Shown here piece by piece: positions 51,716 to 62,162 of a DNA stretch of 64,000 nt. The translations under genes and the position numbers were made by a program. Under the pieces are notes generated by a model that had not been told where the DNA came from, did not search any database, and saw nothing but the letters and a program-made list of their open reading frames with translations. The stretch's first letter is position 1, and the number at the start of each line of letters is the position of its first letter. The DNA is from Fulvia fulva (Eukaryota > Ascomycota > Dothideomycetes > Mycosphaerellales > Mycosphaerellaceae): positions 1,674,001-1,738,000 of the forward strand of contig NC_063013.1 in the NCBI RefSeq assembly GCF_020509005.1, in the 5' to 3' direction.

Positions 51716-52504
51716 ATGCAGAGTCAAACAGAATCAGCCGAGCCTCGATTCTCGACCATGTCGACTGCCCAACTTGACATCAGCTTCAGCCTATCCACCA
51801 CGATGGAGATGACCATCTATCTGCGGAATGCCATCTTTGGCGCAGGATTGATGTAAGCATGACCTCTCAGTCACAGACGCCATAGCTGACTCCATGGCAG
51901 AGCAACGGGCTGTGGTATCGCCAGGAGTTACTACCTCTGGAAACTTCAGCATACCTATGACACAACATGGACCGGCTACGAACTATTTGCCTGGTCGATC
52001 GTCGAATGCCAAATGGCGATAATCTGCGCGTGTGCGCCATCGTTACGGGTCTTCCTCCGCCGCTACCTAGCCGACACAATTAAAAGAATGACAGGCAGTG
52101 TCAGCCACTAGGCACAAGCAAGCGGAGAGTCTACACAAAACTCGGCAATGGTCTCGGCCATCAGGACAGAGCGGCATAGCAGAGGGTTTCACGAACTGAA
52201 AGAGCTAGAAAGTGGTGTTCATGGAGTTGCAAGCCCGCCACCAGTGATTGTGAGGGCCAGTCGGGAAATTGAGGGGAGCCTCACAGGCTCGACGTAGGTG
52301 GAACAGCCCGAGAGGATGCCGACTCCGAAGATTACGAGCGCAGAGCAATATACGGGATGGGCGATCGAGAGGACGCGGCTGAGTCGTCAGAGTAGTCTCA
52401 TGATGCAGCCGCATAACACTGGATCGACGTTGGACGGCTTGGACGATATACTTGTAGATGAGAAGCCTGCCCGGCGGCGTGTTAGTGAAGGTTCGGCTAG
52501 GTGA
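51716..52504 (+). pseudogene. Truncated rhodopsin-like (PTH11-related) membrane protein with two in-frame stops
   Basis: Only the C-terminal part of a fungal seven-helix 'rhodopsin domain' protein is left. One helix forms across a splice: IFGAGL, then an intron (GTAAGC...GGCAG, about 51857-51901), then IATGCGIARSYYLWKL. The next helix is ELFAWSIVECQMAIICACAPS, the hallmark 'W.vvE...aiicac.P.lrp' of this family, followed by LRVFLRRYLADTIKRM. The frame meets TAG at 52109-52111, stays open 61 codons, meets a second TAG at 52295-52297, and then encodes a typical Ser/Arg-rich tail (TPKITSAEQYTGWAIERT) to 52504. Five upstream helices are missing. Clearly non-functional. Confidence 0.65.
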
Positions 52505-52558
52505 AATCGCTATGTCCCACAACAAAATCAAGCTCTATCCTTCTCAAAGGTCATATCC

Positions 52559-53656
52559 TCAGGATGACGAGTTGGGCACAACCGCATCTCTCGCAGGAAA
52601 CATATCTCCACCCCGTCGCCAGTTGTCCAACAGCACAGTCATTTCCGTCCTGATATCCTCGCAGACTGCATCCACCTTGATGTCATTCCTATCGTATCCA
52701 AAAGGGTCTTCAAGCTGAGCGCCAATGGCATCGATGCCGTAAAGTGTAAAAGTCACAAAGGCCACGAGCGGAATGCAATACCAGCCCATCTCTGCGACCA
52801 GCGCAAAGGGCAGCACGCAGCAGAAGCCTGCCAGTACCTGCCGCATATGGATCAGATATGCCACGGGTAGCGGCGTGAGGTGTATCGTCTCCATTGATCC
52901 ATATGCAGCAACCAGAGTGTTCAGCTGTACCGACAATTGCGATGCTTGAGGCGAGTGGAACCATCCACGATCGTGCCCTCGCTTGATGTAGCCCTCGACC
53001 TGTATCGATAGTTGGAGTAGTAAACCTAGGCCAGCTTCTTCATAGCCTCGCGTGCCGGCAGGGAGCAGCTCATCGTACTCCGGCTTGAAGACGGACGTAG
53101 ACTGCCTCCTCACCCGATCGATCTCCGTGCGTGGCAGCAGTATCGGTAGTGACTGTCCCCACTCCGCCCTCAGATGGTTCTTCGCCGCGTAGATCAATGC
53201 CAGCAAGATCCTCACAGTCCGTTCCGTGTCTGCTCTCTCCGCCTCAGTGGGTGCAGGTCCGTGATAATTGTACGAGCAAGCCAAGAAGGACCTCGTGAGA
53301 TTCCGGATATTCGTAGAGATGGTCGTGAAGAGCTGATTTCCTTGCCAAAAGCGATCGTAAGATGTGGAATTCCTGAACACCAGAATGAGACCCACGACTA
53401 TCGATAAGCTAGGAATAACTGAGGAGGGAATGCTGAGGTGGCCATCTTTCCTAAAGTCCCAGTAGCAGATGGCAGTGGCGAAGGCGGCGTGTAGGAAGAC
53501 TGGTAGGGCAATATCGACGTGGATGGCGCCTTTGATGAAGCGCACGACCAAGGGCCAACGGCGAGGTTTCTTGCGGGTGCTGTAGTAGGAAGGAAAGGTG
53601 GGCGAGCGCTCTGTGAAAGATGGTCGAGGTCTTCGATGGCCGTTGGCGAGAGGCAT
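52559..53656 (-). CDS. Bestrophin / UPF0187-type chloride channel family protein
   Basis: Membrane protein of the bestrophin-like (RFP-TM) family, which forms anion channels. 365 aa from the ATG at 53656; the frame continues upstream but without ATG. Visible segments are a basic N-terminus (TRKKPRRWPLVVRFIKGA), TM1 (LPVFLHAAFATAICYW), TM2 (SVIPSLSIVVGLILVFRNS) with the family motif RNSTSYDRFWQG directly after it, and paired C-terminal helices (VLAGFCCVLPFALVAEMGWY, VAFVTFTLYGIDAIGAQLEDPFG). The last contains the conserved E-D-P-F-G-x(2)-x-N-D motif. Fungal members are little studied. Direction and ion are inferred from the family. Confidence 0.9.
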   Translation of the reverse strand: MPLANGHRRPRPSFTERSPTFPSYYSTRKKPRRWPLVVRFIKGAIHVDIALPVFLHAAFATAICYWDFRKDGHLSIPSSVIPSLSIVVGLILVFRNSTSYDRFWQGNQLFTTISTNIRNLTRSFLACSYNYHGPAPTEAERADTERTVRILLALIYAAKNHLRAEWGQSLPILLPRTEIDRVRRQSTSVFKPEYDELLPAGTRGYEEAGLGLLLQLSIQVEGYIKRGHDRGWFHSPQASQLSVQLNTLVAAYGSMETIHLTPLPVAYLIHMRQVLAGFCCVLPFALVAEMGWYCIPLVAFVTFTLYGIDAIGAQLEDPFGYDRNDIKVDAVCEDIRTEMTVLLDNWRRGGDMFPARDAVVPNSSS

Positions 53657-54229
53657 TGTTGATTGTTGATGCGGCTGAACTCCAATATGCTCCAAGAAAT
53701 GACGGCGTTTTCTAGTTCTTTTGATGTATCCAAGATGTGCCGAGTTCTACCAGACCGCCATGTGCGTTGTGCACGACATGAAGAGAAAGAGCGGCCAGAC
53801 CTTGTGTTATGTTGCTTGTGCCTGCTCACGCTGAGCTGGCATGTCGAATCCTCACTGCCTGCTCGGACTGCGGGCAATCCTCGTCCTGAGACGTTGACCG
53901 CTGCATGGCGAGCTGTCCACGTTTGAAGATGGCGCGCCGCGGAGTGATGGCCATCGCTGATCCTTGTTGTCCGGACTGCCAATCGTTCGGCCTTTCGCTT
54001 CAATGTTCTTCCATGATCACGTGTGGATTCATCGCAGCCATGTGGACAGAAATATCTACGTGCCGCAGAACCTACCTGTAGGCTATATCTACAGCGTTCA
54101 GCAGTGCGTCGAGCGGTCAACACGCTCTCTCATTGTCACTGGTCTCAGCCAAACGTGAACGACGGCGTGCTAAAGTGTGAAGACACCATCATGATACTGT
54201 ACAAATATATACACGGCGCCAAGGCCACT
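53657..54229. other. Intergenic, no gene seen
   Basis: Upstream of the bestrophin-like gene and 3' of the mL38 gene. Long antisense frames overlap the former's coding sequence and are shadows. Confidence 0.5.
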
Positions 54230-55610
54230 CTATCTGTACCTCTCTTCCTTCAGCCTCTTGTAGGGCAGAGGACCGATCCGCTTCCTCTTGAACTCTACAT
54301 CCCACCCGACGATGCCAGCACGACGCATGACGCCTGCAGTGCCTTCGTCCCATTGCGTTCGGAATAGATCGACCCCAACAGGCTTCAGGCAATACCGGTC
54401 AGCCAAGCCTCTCAGTACGAAGCCATCGCGCTCGATGAACTTCTTGTTGGCCTTGTGCTGACTATGTGATTTTGACGTGGTCTGGGGCAAATCGATAATC
54501 TTCGACGGTGACACTTCTCCTGAACCGGCTGCCACTTCCTCAGCTGGGGGCTGCTCGAGTACCCATATGCTCATCCTTTGGTAGGGCGCTCCTTTCTGTG
54601 CATATGCAGGCAGCCATGGGAGCACTACTTGATTCTCCTGATCGAGCTTCTCAAAGTGGACAAAGCCCTTGGTGGGCGAAATTGGCACGTTGCAGGCCAG
54701 GAAGTGGCACCTGTATTCGAAGCCATCCCTTTTCACGTTGGGTACGTCCGAATTGATGACGGCAATGGTGTAGAGCTTCTCGCCCTTGTCAAACTTGCGA
54801 ATCTGTAGCTGCGGTGCTGTCTCCGACACACGTGAGTCAACAAAATCGCCGTGTTGTACCATACGTCTTCGATGGGTGTTTCCTGGGGCTGGAAATGACA
54901 GAATAGTCTCCAGTGTTGGGTCGATTCTCGCTAACACGTCTGGGGTGACCGTCATTTGCTCTATGCGCTGCATGAGCATTTCCCGCTTGTAGGATCTCCA
55001 GTCCCTATCAGCAAGATATCTGTAGATGGGCTTGTTCATATCGCCTGAGATGTGTCAGTGGGCGAGCATATCCAGTTCATGTTCAACCAATCTCACCTTG
55101 CCCGTCTTCAAACTTCTTCTTCACAATCGGATCGTTCATGTCTGCCGAGATCTTGAGGTCCTCCAGATGATGCCTCATGCTTCGTAATGAGTGCTCCTTC
55201 TTCGCTTGCTCCGCCTCATCCACTACCACCTTGTCGCTGAGCTTTGCTATGCGTTCCCTCATCATGCGAATCTGTTCAAGCTTTTCGTTGCGGTCTTCCT
55301 GCAAGACTTTCCGCGCTTCTTGGAAACATTGGTAGGGAAGTTCGACAAATGGGATGTTTGGGCTAGTCAGCATTGCTGCTCTCCTTCGTCGCGAGCCGAT
55401 GGGCATTTTGCGTTGGTCGCGCATGAGTTTCTTCTCCTGTCTCGCTGTCGTCACGGTGAATGGGTCTATCGGCGGACTCGTCGTTTGCTGAACCTCCGCT
55501 TCTTGCTGTGGTGCAGAAGAGGTGAATGTCCTGATTGGGAGGGATATTCTCCCGTGTCGCGTGCATCGCAGGCATCGTGCCAGCGGCCTGGCGCCACGTT
55601 CCAAGGCCAT
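54230..55610 (-). CDS. MRPL35: Mitochondrial ribosomal protein mL38 (PEBP fold), 2 exons
   Basis: Large-subunit mitoribosome protein with a phosphatidylethanolamine-binding-protein fold. Exons complement 54230-55044 and 55097-55610 (52-nt intron with branch CACTGACA) give 442 aa. The N-terminus is an Arg-rich mitochondrial presequence (MALERGARPLARCLRCTRHG), then a long charged helical linker (EQIRMMRERIAKLSDKVVVDEAE). The PEBP region includes KLYTIAVINSDVPNVKRDGFEYRCHFLACN and AYAQKGAPYQRMSIWVL. The C-terminal QWDEGTAGVMRRAGIVGWD is typical of fungal mL38. It is head to head with another mitoribosomal gene. Confidence 0.92.
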
Positions 55611-55772
55611 CTCGGAACGACTGTTGTGCGATATGATGGTTGAGTGGTGTCTCGTGAGCAGGGAGATGGCGATGGAGACGGAGCCGAGCTCAACTTTCTT
55701 GCGGCGAAGCGGGAGTGCCTTTTGGGCCACCAGGAACATCCATCTGCACTAGATAGACATCACCACAGCACA
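55611..55772. promoter_or_regulatory. 162-bp shared promoter of two mitoribosomal genes
   Basis: Only 162 bp separate the start codons of mL38 (minus) and uL4m (plus). Such a short divergent gap almost certainly works as one bidirectional promoter. No specific factor site was identified. Confidence 0.6.
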
Positions 55773-56798
55773 ATGGCATCGAAACGAGCGGCAGTGCCTG
55801 CAAAGCACCTATTCAATGGCTTTCGTGCCTACGAACAACCGATGCGACAGTTCCAGCCATGCCTCACGCGATCAATGGCGACAGAAGCGCCTCTGCCAGG
55901 AGCCACGCTCTCAAAGTCATACAGCGAAGCCAACCTCGATTCAGCGCCGACACAGCCCATAATAGAAGACAGGGTCGCAGTGCCAGCGCCGGCACCTTCA
56001 CGCCCCCCAAAACTGCGACACAACCACGAGCCACCGCAGAATCCCTTCCTCAAGCCGGCCCAATGCACTCTGTACAACTTTCCTTCCCTTGAACCAGTTG
56101 GCTTCACTAGCTATCCACCAACCCATCTCAGCCTGCCACTCCGGAAAGACATTCTCCACAAGGCCGTCATCTACGAAGGTGACTCCACTCGGCAAGGTTC
56201 TGCCAACACAAAATGGCGCAGCGAAGTCCACGGCAGCAACAGAAAGATCCGCCCCCAAAAGGGCACCGGTAGCGCCCGTCTTGGTGACAAGAAATCTCCC
56301 ATGCTTCGAGGAGGTGGTGTAGCATTCGGTCCGAAGCCGCGAGACTTCAGCACGGAGCTGCCGCGAAAGATATATGATTTGGCATGGAGAACGGCATTGA
56401 GCTATCGCTACAAGATGGGAGAGTTGATCGTGACGGATAGTGAGATTGACGTGCCGGGTGTCAGCGAGAGTAGCTTGGAGCGGTATGTGAGGGATGTGCT
56501 GAAGTGGAATGGATTGGGAAGGGAAGGAGGAAAGACGTTGTTCGTGACGGATGAAAGACGGGAGGGGCTGTTCAGTGCGCTCGAGGGCGATAATATGCAT
56601 AGGCAGGCGAGAGCACTCGAGGTGGAGTGGGTGGATGTCAAGGACCTGCTGGAGACTGGGAGAGTTGTGGTCGAGAGGACTGCGTTGGAGGCTATGTTTG
56701 AAGAGCACGAGAGTGATTTGGGACCGAGGCAGAGGTTTGGTGCCTGGGAGTTCCTCACACCTGAGTTGACCGGCATACAAGCGGAGCCTCTGGCCTAG
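55773..56798 (+). CDS. YML6: Mitochondrial ribosomal protein uL4m
   Basis: Large-subunit mitoribosome protein lining the exit tunnel. 341 aa, intronless, from the ATG at 55773 (ACAATGGC context); in-frame residues upstream overlap the mL38 promoter and start and are less likely. The presequence is Arg/Ala-rich (MASKRAAVPAKHLFNGFRAY). A Pro-rich linker leads to the L4 core: LPLRKDILHKAVIYEGDSTR, then the diagnostic GSNRKIRPQKGTGSARLGDK and SPMLRGGGVAFGPKPRDFST. The C-terminal part (LEVEWVDVKDLLETGRVVVE) ends the L4 domain. The match to fungal Yml6/uL4m is good in size and order. Confidence 0.94.
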   Translation: MASKRAAVPAKHLFNGFRAYEQPMRQFQPCLTRSMATEAPLPGATLSKSYSEANLDSAPTQPIIEDRVAVPAPAPSRPPKLRHNHEPPQNPFLKPAQCTLYNFPSLEPVGFTSYPPTHLSLPLRKDILHKAVIYEGDSTRQGSANTKWRSEVHGSNRKIRPQKGTGSARLGDKKSPMLRGGGVAFGPKPRDFSTELPRKIYDLAWRTALSYRYKMGELIVTDSEIDVPGVSESSLERYVRDVLKWNGLGREGGKTLFVTDERREGLFSALEGDNMHRQARALEVEWVDVKDLLETGRVVVERTALEAMFEEHESDLGPRQRFGAWEFLTPELTGIQAEPLA

Positions 56799-57475
56799 TG
56801 CATACAAAGACGAAGCGGCGTTGTCGGCCTGTACAGCAATTTCACATCGGTGAACCGAACACGAGCAGATAGAACAGCACGGTCCGAAGCAAACGCCGAT
56901 GTAAAGCGCACACATACACCTTTTCGCTGTCCCTGAATGTACACATGCAGCAAATGCTGGCTCTTCGTATACGATCTGTCTCATGTGGCATGCCTTCGGA
57001 CCGCCAGCTCGCAACGCCCTTGTTCATCGATACCATGTTCCTGACCAGCTACAATCTTGCAAGCTCGCCTACCGACCACATGATCTTAAGAACTTCTATA
57101 GTAGGCTATCGGTGGCCCAACAGGGCTGAGAGCGTTCACGCGTCACGCGGAGCACGCCAACACAACGAATACCTTGGACAGGCGCAGCAAGATGAGGGTT
57201 CGCAAGGGCTGTACAGTGTGGGCATGATAGATGGGAGGCCGTTCATCAGCATAGCCGCAACTGGTTGCGTTGAAGCAATCGCATCCATCGACCACACTCC
57301 TGGGACTGTTCTAACGACAGAATGAAGGAGATCACCTCCGACGTGTCAAACATCAGCCGAGGCGCAGGAAGTGTGTTTGCCATGCACTCAATACCTTTCA
57401 AGCAACAGTCGAAGATCACAATCATCTGAACGAGGCCGTTGTGCACTTGTCTATGTGCTATGATCATTACCATAT
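56799..57475. other. Intergenic, no gene seen
   Basis: Between the convergent 3' ends of uL4m and the broken transporter. Nothing recognised. Confidence 0.5.
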
Positions 57476-57863
57476 CTAAACATCCAGCTTCGTCTCAACA
57501 ACCTCATGCCTTTCCGGAGAGTGCTCGTCATCAAGCTTCTTCTCCGACAAACCCTCACCACGCTCCAGCGCCACAGCCTTCTGAAAGTTACTCTTCGTCT
57601 TCCATGCTGGAGTGCCCAGGTATGGGATTCCATTGGGATCCTCGAACATTTCGGTGACCTCCTCCAGCGGTTTGCCAGCAGTCTCGGGAAATATGAAGAA
57701 CACGTGAATCGTCATCGCCACGCAGGAGACGGCGAAGAGGATGTAGGTTTGCCACTTGATGTTGATGAAAGCCGGCGGGACGAAGTAGCCGAGTGCGAAG
57801 TTGAATGCCCAGTTGACGGAGGTCGCGAGCGCGACAGCCTTGCCACGAAGCTGGTTAGGATAT

Positions 57864-57869
57864 AGTTCA
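57864..57869. repeat. Target-site duplication copy, AGTTCA
   Basis: Direct repeat partner of 58052-58057; the two border the 182-bp insertion. Confidence 0.6.
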
Positions 57870-58051
57870 ATTGAATAGTGGTCACTATGATGCTTTGAAT
57901 CATCTGAGAGCCTCAAGGTCTCAATATTCACGTCGAACGGACTGGTCTATATAGCATATGGTAGGTCACTTACTATTGTAGGTCCAATCCGGACTTCGTT
58001 CTTTGAATGACAAATCTACCTTAGCAGTGGCGTAGGCACCTTTGTTCAATA
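57870..58051. mobile_element. 182-bp MITE-like insertion with terminal inverted repeats
   Basis: Sits inside the transporter's VYPSEL/YPNQL coding block. It is flanked by direct copies of AGTTCA (57864-57869 and 58052-58057), a 6-bp target duplication. One end reads ATTGAATAGTGGTCAC; the other, reverse-complemented, reads ATTGAACAAAGGTGCC (after one T), with 11 of 16 positions the same, so the ends are imperfect inverted repeats. There is no coding capacity, as expected for a non-autonomous DNA transposon. Removing the insert plus one duplicate restores continuity of the host reading frame, which is strong evidence for insertion. The superfamily is not identified. Confidence 0.7.
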
Positions 58052-58057
58052 AGTTCA
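58052..58057. repeat. Target-site duplication copy, AGTTCA
   Basis: Second copy of the 6-bp duplication bordering the insertion. It lies in the transporter's SEL codons. Confidence 0.6.
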
Positions 58058-59317
58058 CTGGGGTATACCCACGAGACAGGTCCCCAGGTCGGTGCGTAAG
58101 ATGCGACGAAGAGGTACGAGCAAGCAATGACTGCTTTCGACGCGGCGCCGCTGACCTTGACGGAGGCTTCCTTGATGTTGTCGACACCATTTGGACCAGG
58201 ATCTGTGCCGTATACTGCTAAGATACCAGCGTTGGCGAAGAGCCATGTGGCCATGAGAGTCGAGCCTAGAAGGAGTAGAGGTCGTCGTCCGACCCTATCG
58301 ATGAAGATCAAAGCTGGCACCGTCATGACCACGTTGATCACGTATTGGATCGAAGAGGACACCAGCAGGGCGTTGCCTGTCAATCCGGCCATCGTGAACA
58401 CGTAAGTGATGTAGTACATCATCACGTTCATACCAGTCAGTTGCGACCAGATCTGGGTGAAGAGGCCGATGTGAGTGCGGTTGATGTACTTTGGCGAGAA
58501 AAGCTCAAGGTAGCTGATTTGCTTGCTTTGACGCTCAATCTCGAGCCACTCCTTGATTCTTCGAACTCTCGAGCAACCCATGGCGAGTTTGGATCACCAT
58601 GTCCATGGGTGAGGATGAGCACTTGCTCGCACTCTTCCCACTTGTCCTTCGTCGCGAGCCATCGCGGTGACTCCGGAAGGACGATCATACCGAAAAAGAG
58701 GATGATGGCCGGAATCATCTGAAGAGCCCATGGTACTCGGAAGGCAGCGGTACCCTTCATGAAGGAGCAGCCGTAGCTGATGTAGAACATTATCATGATT
58801 CCCCAGGTGATGGCCCATTGCTGTGCGCCGACAAGACGACCGCGCTTGGTTGGTGGAGCGATCTCAGTAATATAAACAGGCACCTGTGCGGAACAGATAC
58901 CAACGCAGAACCCGTTGATGATACGGCCAACGATCAGCATAGGGATGTTCTGCGCAGCGGCGACAATGATACAGCCGATGACCCAGATCACTGCGCCAAT
59001 CATGATAGTCCGTTTACGACCAAGTGCATCGGAGAGGAATCCAGAGAACAACGAGGCGAGCCAAGAGCCACCTGCCATGGAGGCTGTAATTCCTCCTTGG
59101 ACATTGGCCGTTGGACCGACACAGGGCTTCGGTCCCTGATTGAAGTAGCAGAGGTATGGGTCGGTAGCAATGATAGCGGACATGGACGAGATGTCAAAAC
59201 CGAACAGACCACCTCCAATACTGTTCCCAAGTCAGTGACCATGCTAATAAGCATCAAGAATTGTAAGACTTACATGGAGATGGCCGCAATGAGATAGACA
59301 TTGCCAAACTTCTTCAT

Positions 59318-61497
59318 GCTGGGCAACGACTCGAAGTGTTGCAGAAGCACTGAATGTTCGACTTGGTCGTCGTGAAAGAAGAGGCTGCGAAGCTGGTCAG
59401 AGTTTGATGAAGCAGGTAAGAAGTGTCTTAAATGAATAAGAGCCACGTGTGGAGGACCCGGTTGCAGGCACACGAGGCCGTGCTGGACTGCGACATCGTT
59501 GTATGTCGGCTTCCTTCTCGGATTGAACGGCGAGAACAATGTAACGCAAGTATATGAAAAGCGACCAATCAACTTTCCAGAGCACTAGTCGAAAGCAGAG
59601 CATTCACCGTGAACGAAGGAGTGGGAAGCGCTTCGTCGGCCGTTGCAACGTGAGAGTCCACATTTCCTTGAGTCGTCACTGGCGGCTGCTTGAGTTTGAC
59701 CCAATTTTGTGCCATGGAGCAAAGTCGCGGAGCGTGCCATGGGCGCTCCATGTGAATACCTCTGGTGGGGAACCAACACATCCTTCCAATAGTTCTTCAG
59801 CTCTTTGACACTAGCAAGTGATCAGGCGCAACACCGCTATCTCGCCACGCATATTTCGACGGTGCTGTCGCAACTGACAAACGAGGTGCAAAGATTGCAA
59901 CACCCTGGTCGATCGGCGCACGGCACTGTTCCACGGCGAAGGCTTGTCCTTGATCGTTCCATGCTTGAGCCACGTCTTGTTGAATCTTACTGTCAAAAAC
60001 CGGTGACCTTGACGATTCGAGGACCGCCTTCATCTGAAGGATCAGCGTAGCAGAGAGCAGAAAATGCTGGACTCAGCACTGAGGCCGGATTGCCGCGATC
60101 TTCATGCGTGCCATGTGTTTGTTCCGAGAGCCGCTGGAGCACATGGAGCCTCGTGTCGGCACGGCACCATGGCCTCGGTCCCCAGGCAGTCTCGAACACA
60201 TCGCGCGAGTCGGCAGTAGCTCCAGCTCATTGGAGCAATTCGTCGGCTCCGATACCACGGAGTTTCTGCACGTTTAGTCTTACTGGAAGGTGTGAACACT
60301 ATCGACTCGGGGCCGTTGCATGAGTGAGTGTCCAGACAAGCTTCACGGTTGTGCGTGCCGTGCAAGCCACGATCGCTCGTCTAAACCTTGATCTCGGTCG
60401 TTGCAACGTTCTCCACCACGAGCTTCAATGTTGGCGGCTTGCAAACGTCTGCAGGCGCGCAACGGCCATCGCAGTCGAAGTATACTACGAAGCAAGTCAG
60501 AAGGTCAGATCAGGGTTGTGATCTATGGTCTCCCTCAAGTCTATCCCAAGAACCAAGACGTCGACGCCTGTTCATAGCAGCCGTGCGTTCTGTGTCGCAA
60601 AACGACCATCGGGCGCCCACGTCCACGTCCACTTCCCGAAGCAGCTTCTTATGCTTTCCAAAGGTTTGACAAGGCCTCTAATTTGAAGCGAGAAGAGCTG
60701 CTAGAACTGCTTCTCACGCTTCTCCGACCGAAGCAGTTGCTAAGCACTTGGGTCGAGACTGCCACCTCTTGGGTCCATGGTCTTCGGAGTTGAAGATGAT
60801 GTTGCAAACACCTTCAGCAGACTACGAAGGCCTATGTCTCAGGGTCGGCGGCTGGAATCGCCCGGTGCTCCAGTCCGCACAGAGGGCCGTTGACACAAGC
60901 TCAGGAATGTGATATCATCCTATGCTCGCGCGTCGAACTGGCATTTGATGGGGTCTCCTGGCACAAATACATGTAGCACCGTCCGGGCGAGAGTCAACAT
61001 TATTGAGGCGTATCTGTCGTGTGGCGGCGTACAGAGATTTGTACAGTTCGATGCGATAGTTGCAAGGAGACTTCATGTCTCTGATGATGGATGAGTTGTT
61101 GATCCATCATTTGAAGCTGAGAGCTGAGGAGCTCGTAGCGTACAGCGGACTGTCTGTAGAGCCAGCCACATGCCCGTCCGCTGCCTGCTGTAGAAAGGTA
61201 TAGCGAGAGAGGTGTTCACATTGCGGCGTGTTGGCAGTTCTTGCTGAGCTGTGCACACCTACATGTACGTTGTCGCCGTGAGCAATGATAACGGCAGGAG
61301 CATTCCCCTCGATTGTTGATGCTGGAGTTATCTCAATTGCTCAGGATGCAAAAAAGCTAACCGCATCAAGACTGCTGCAGCAATCACATGCGGACAGCTC
61401 GATCAGCAACTGACACCCTCTTTCACGAACAAGACCTCACAATGCATGTCAAATGCCCGTCTAAACGAAGACACCACAGACACAACATCGCGATACC
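59318..61497. other. 2.2 kb without a recognisable gene
   Basis: The largest empty stretch in the window, between the broken transporter and ATG16. Many short frames overlap each other on both strands, and none has a motif or splice-consistent partner. No tRNA, repeat or transposon relic was recognised by eye. It includes the ATG16 promoter at its right end. Confidence 0.5.
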
Positions 61498-62162
61498 ATG
61501 AGTGACTGGATCGAGCAATACTCAGCCGCTCTAGACGCCCGAGATGCTCGCGAACAAGCTCACAAACCATACATAGATGCCTGTACGCCTTCCACAACTA
61601 CACGCATCCACATCCACGACAACCTTGTTGACAGCACACAGACACAAAACTCGCCGACCGTACGGCATCCATAGCAACAACCAACACTCAGAACACCACT
61701 CACGCCAACCCCTCCTCCCCACGCGCACCGCCATCCACAACAGACCGCAAACGCCCCACCACAACACCCTCAGACCCCACCTCCCACCTCAACACCCTCC
61801 GCACCGACCTAGCAACAACGCAAAAAGCCCGCTCCAACCTCCAGACCCGCGTCTCCGATCTCACCGCAACGCTCTCCGCACTGCAGACAACTCAAAAGCA
61901 ATCCACGAGCCAAATAGCCCAACACACAGCCCAGAAAGCCGCGGCAGAGCGCAAGCTGCGAGATAGGGAGGAAGAGATTCGTGGGAAAGCGAGACTTGTA
62001 CAGACGGCGCAGGATGAGATGGTGGCGTTGCAGTTGCAGCTGAATATGGCGGAGCAGAGGAGTGAGAGATTGGAGGCGGAGAATAAAGAGTTGGTGGAGA
62101 GGTGGATGAAGAGGATGGGGGAGGAGGCGGAGAGGGTTAATAGAGGGAGCGGATGGGAGTAG
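61498..62162 (+). CDS. ATG16: Autophagy protein Atg16, 2 exons
   Basis: Coiled-coil protein that dimerises and holds the Atg12-Atg5 conjugate to direct Atg8 lipidation at the phagophore. Exons 61498-61582 and 61642-62162 (59-nt intron, GTACGC...CACACAG, branch GTTGACAG) give 201 aa. The first exon has MSDWIEQYSAALDARDAREQ, the Atg5-binding helix. Splicing restores IDAYTKLADRTA, a conserved fungal block that the unspliced frame hides. A Ser/Thr/Pro linker leads to the coiled coil (DLATTQKARSNLQTRVSDL to LVQTAQDEMVALQLQLNMAE). It ends in ENKELVERWMKRMGEEAERV, the diagnostic C-terminus. Confidence 0.94.

Larger units (their letters stand above)
57476..59317 (-). pseudogene. MFS sugar transporter broken by a frameshift and an insertion
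   Basis: A hexose-type transporter is readable nearly end to end. Exon 1 is 59274-59317 (MKKFGNVYLIAAIS); a 53-nt intron with CACTGAC follows. Then come FGFDISSMSA, the loop DALGRKRT, helices, VPVYITEIAPPTKRG, PESPRWLATKDKW, and WVAREFEE. At about 58552-58566 the frame shifts by one base into IKEWLEIERQ, LFTQIWSQLTGMNVMMYYIT, IDRVGRRPLL and WGPVSWVYPSEL. That last block is interrupted by 182 bp (57870-58051), then resumes as YPNQLRGKAVALATS, FIFPETAGKPLEEV and the tail ending in TKLDV at 57476. No splice sites excise either lesion cleanly. The gene looks recently inactivated because most codons remain intact. Confidence 0.75.

Noticed and set aside
51857..51901. In-frame stop after IFGAGLM in the rhodopsin-like remnant as a third lesion
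   Set aside because: GTAAGC...GGCAG forms a normal intron that restores the family sequence, so this stop is intronic.
53398..54123. 241-codon minus-strand frame overlapping the bestrophin-like gene start
   Set aside because: Different frame from the channel and without any conserved segment.
55998..57014. 338-codon minus-strand frame opposite uL4m
   Set aside because: It lies antisense over a well-supported ribosomal protein and has no domain; codon-bias shadow.
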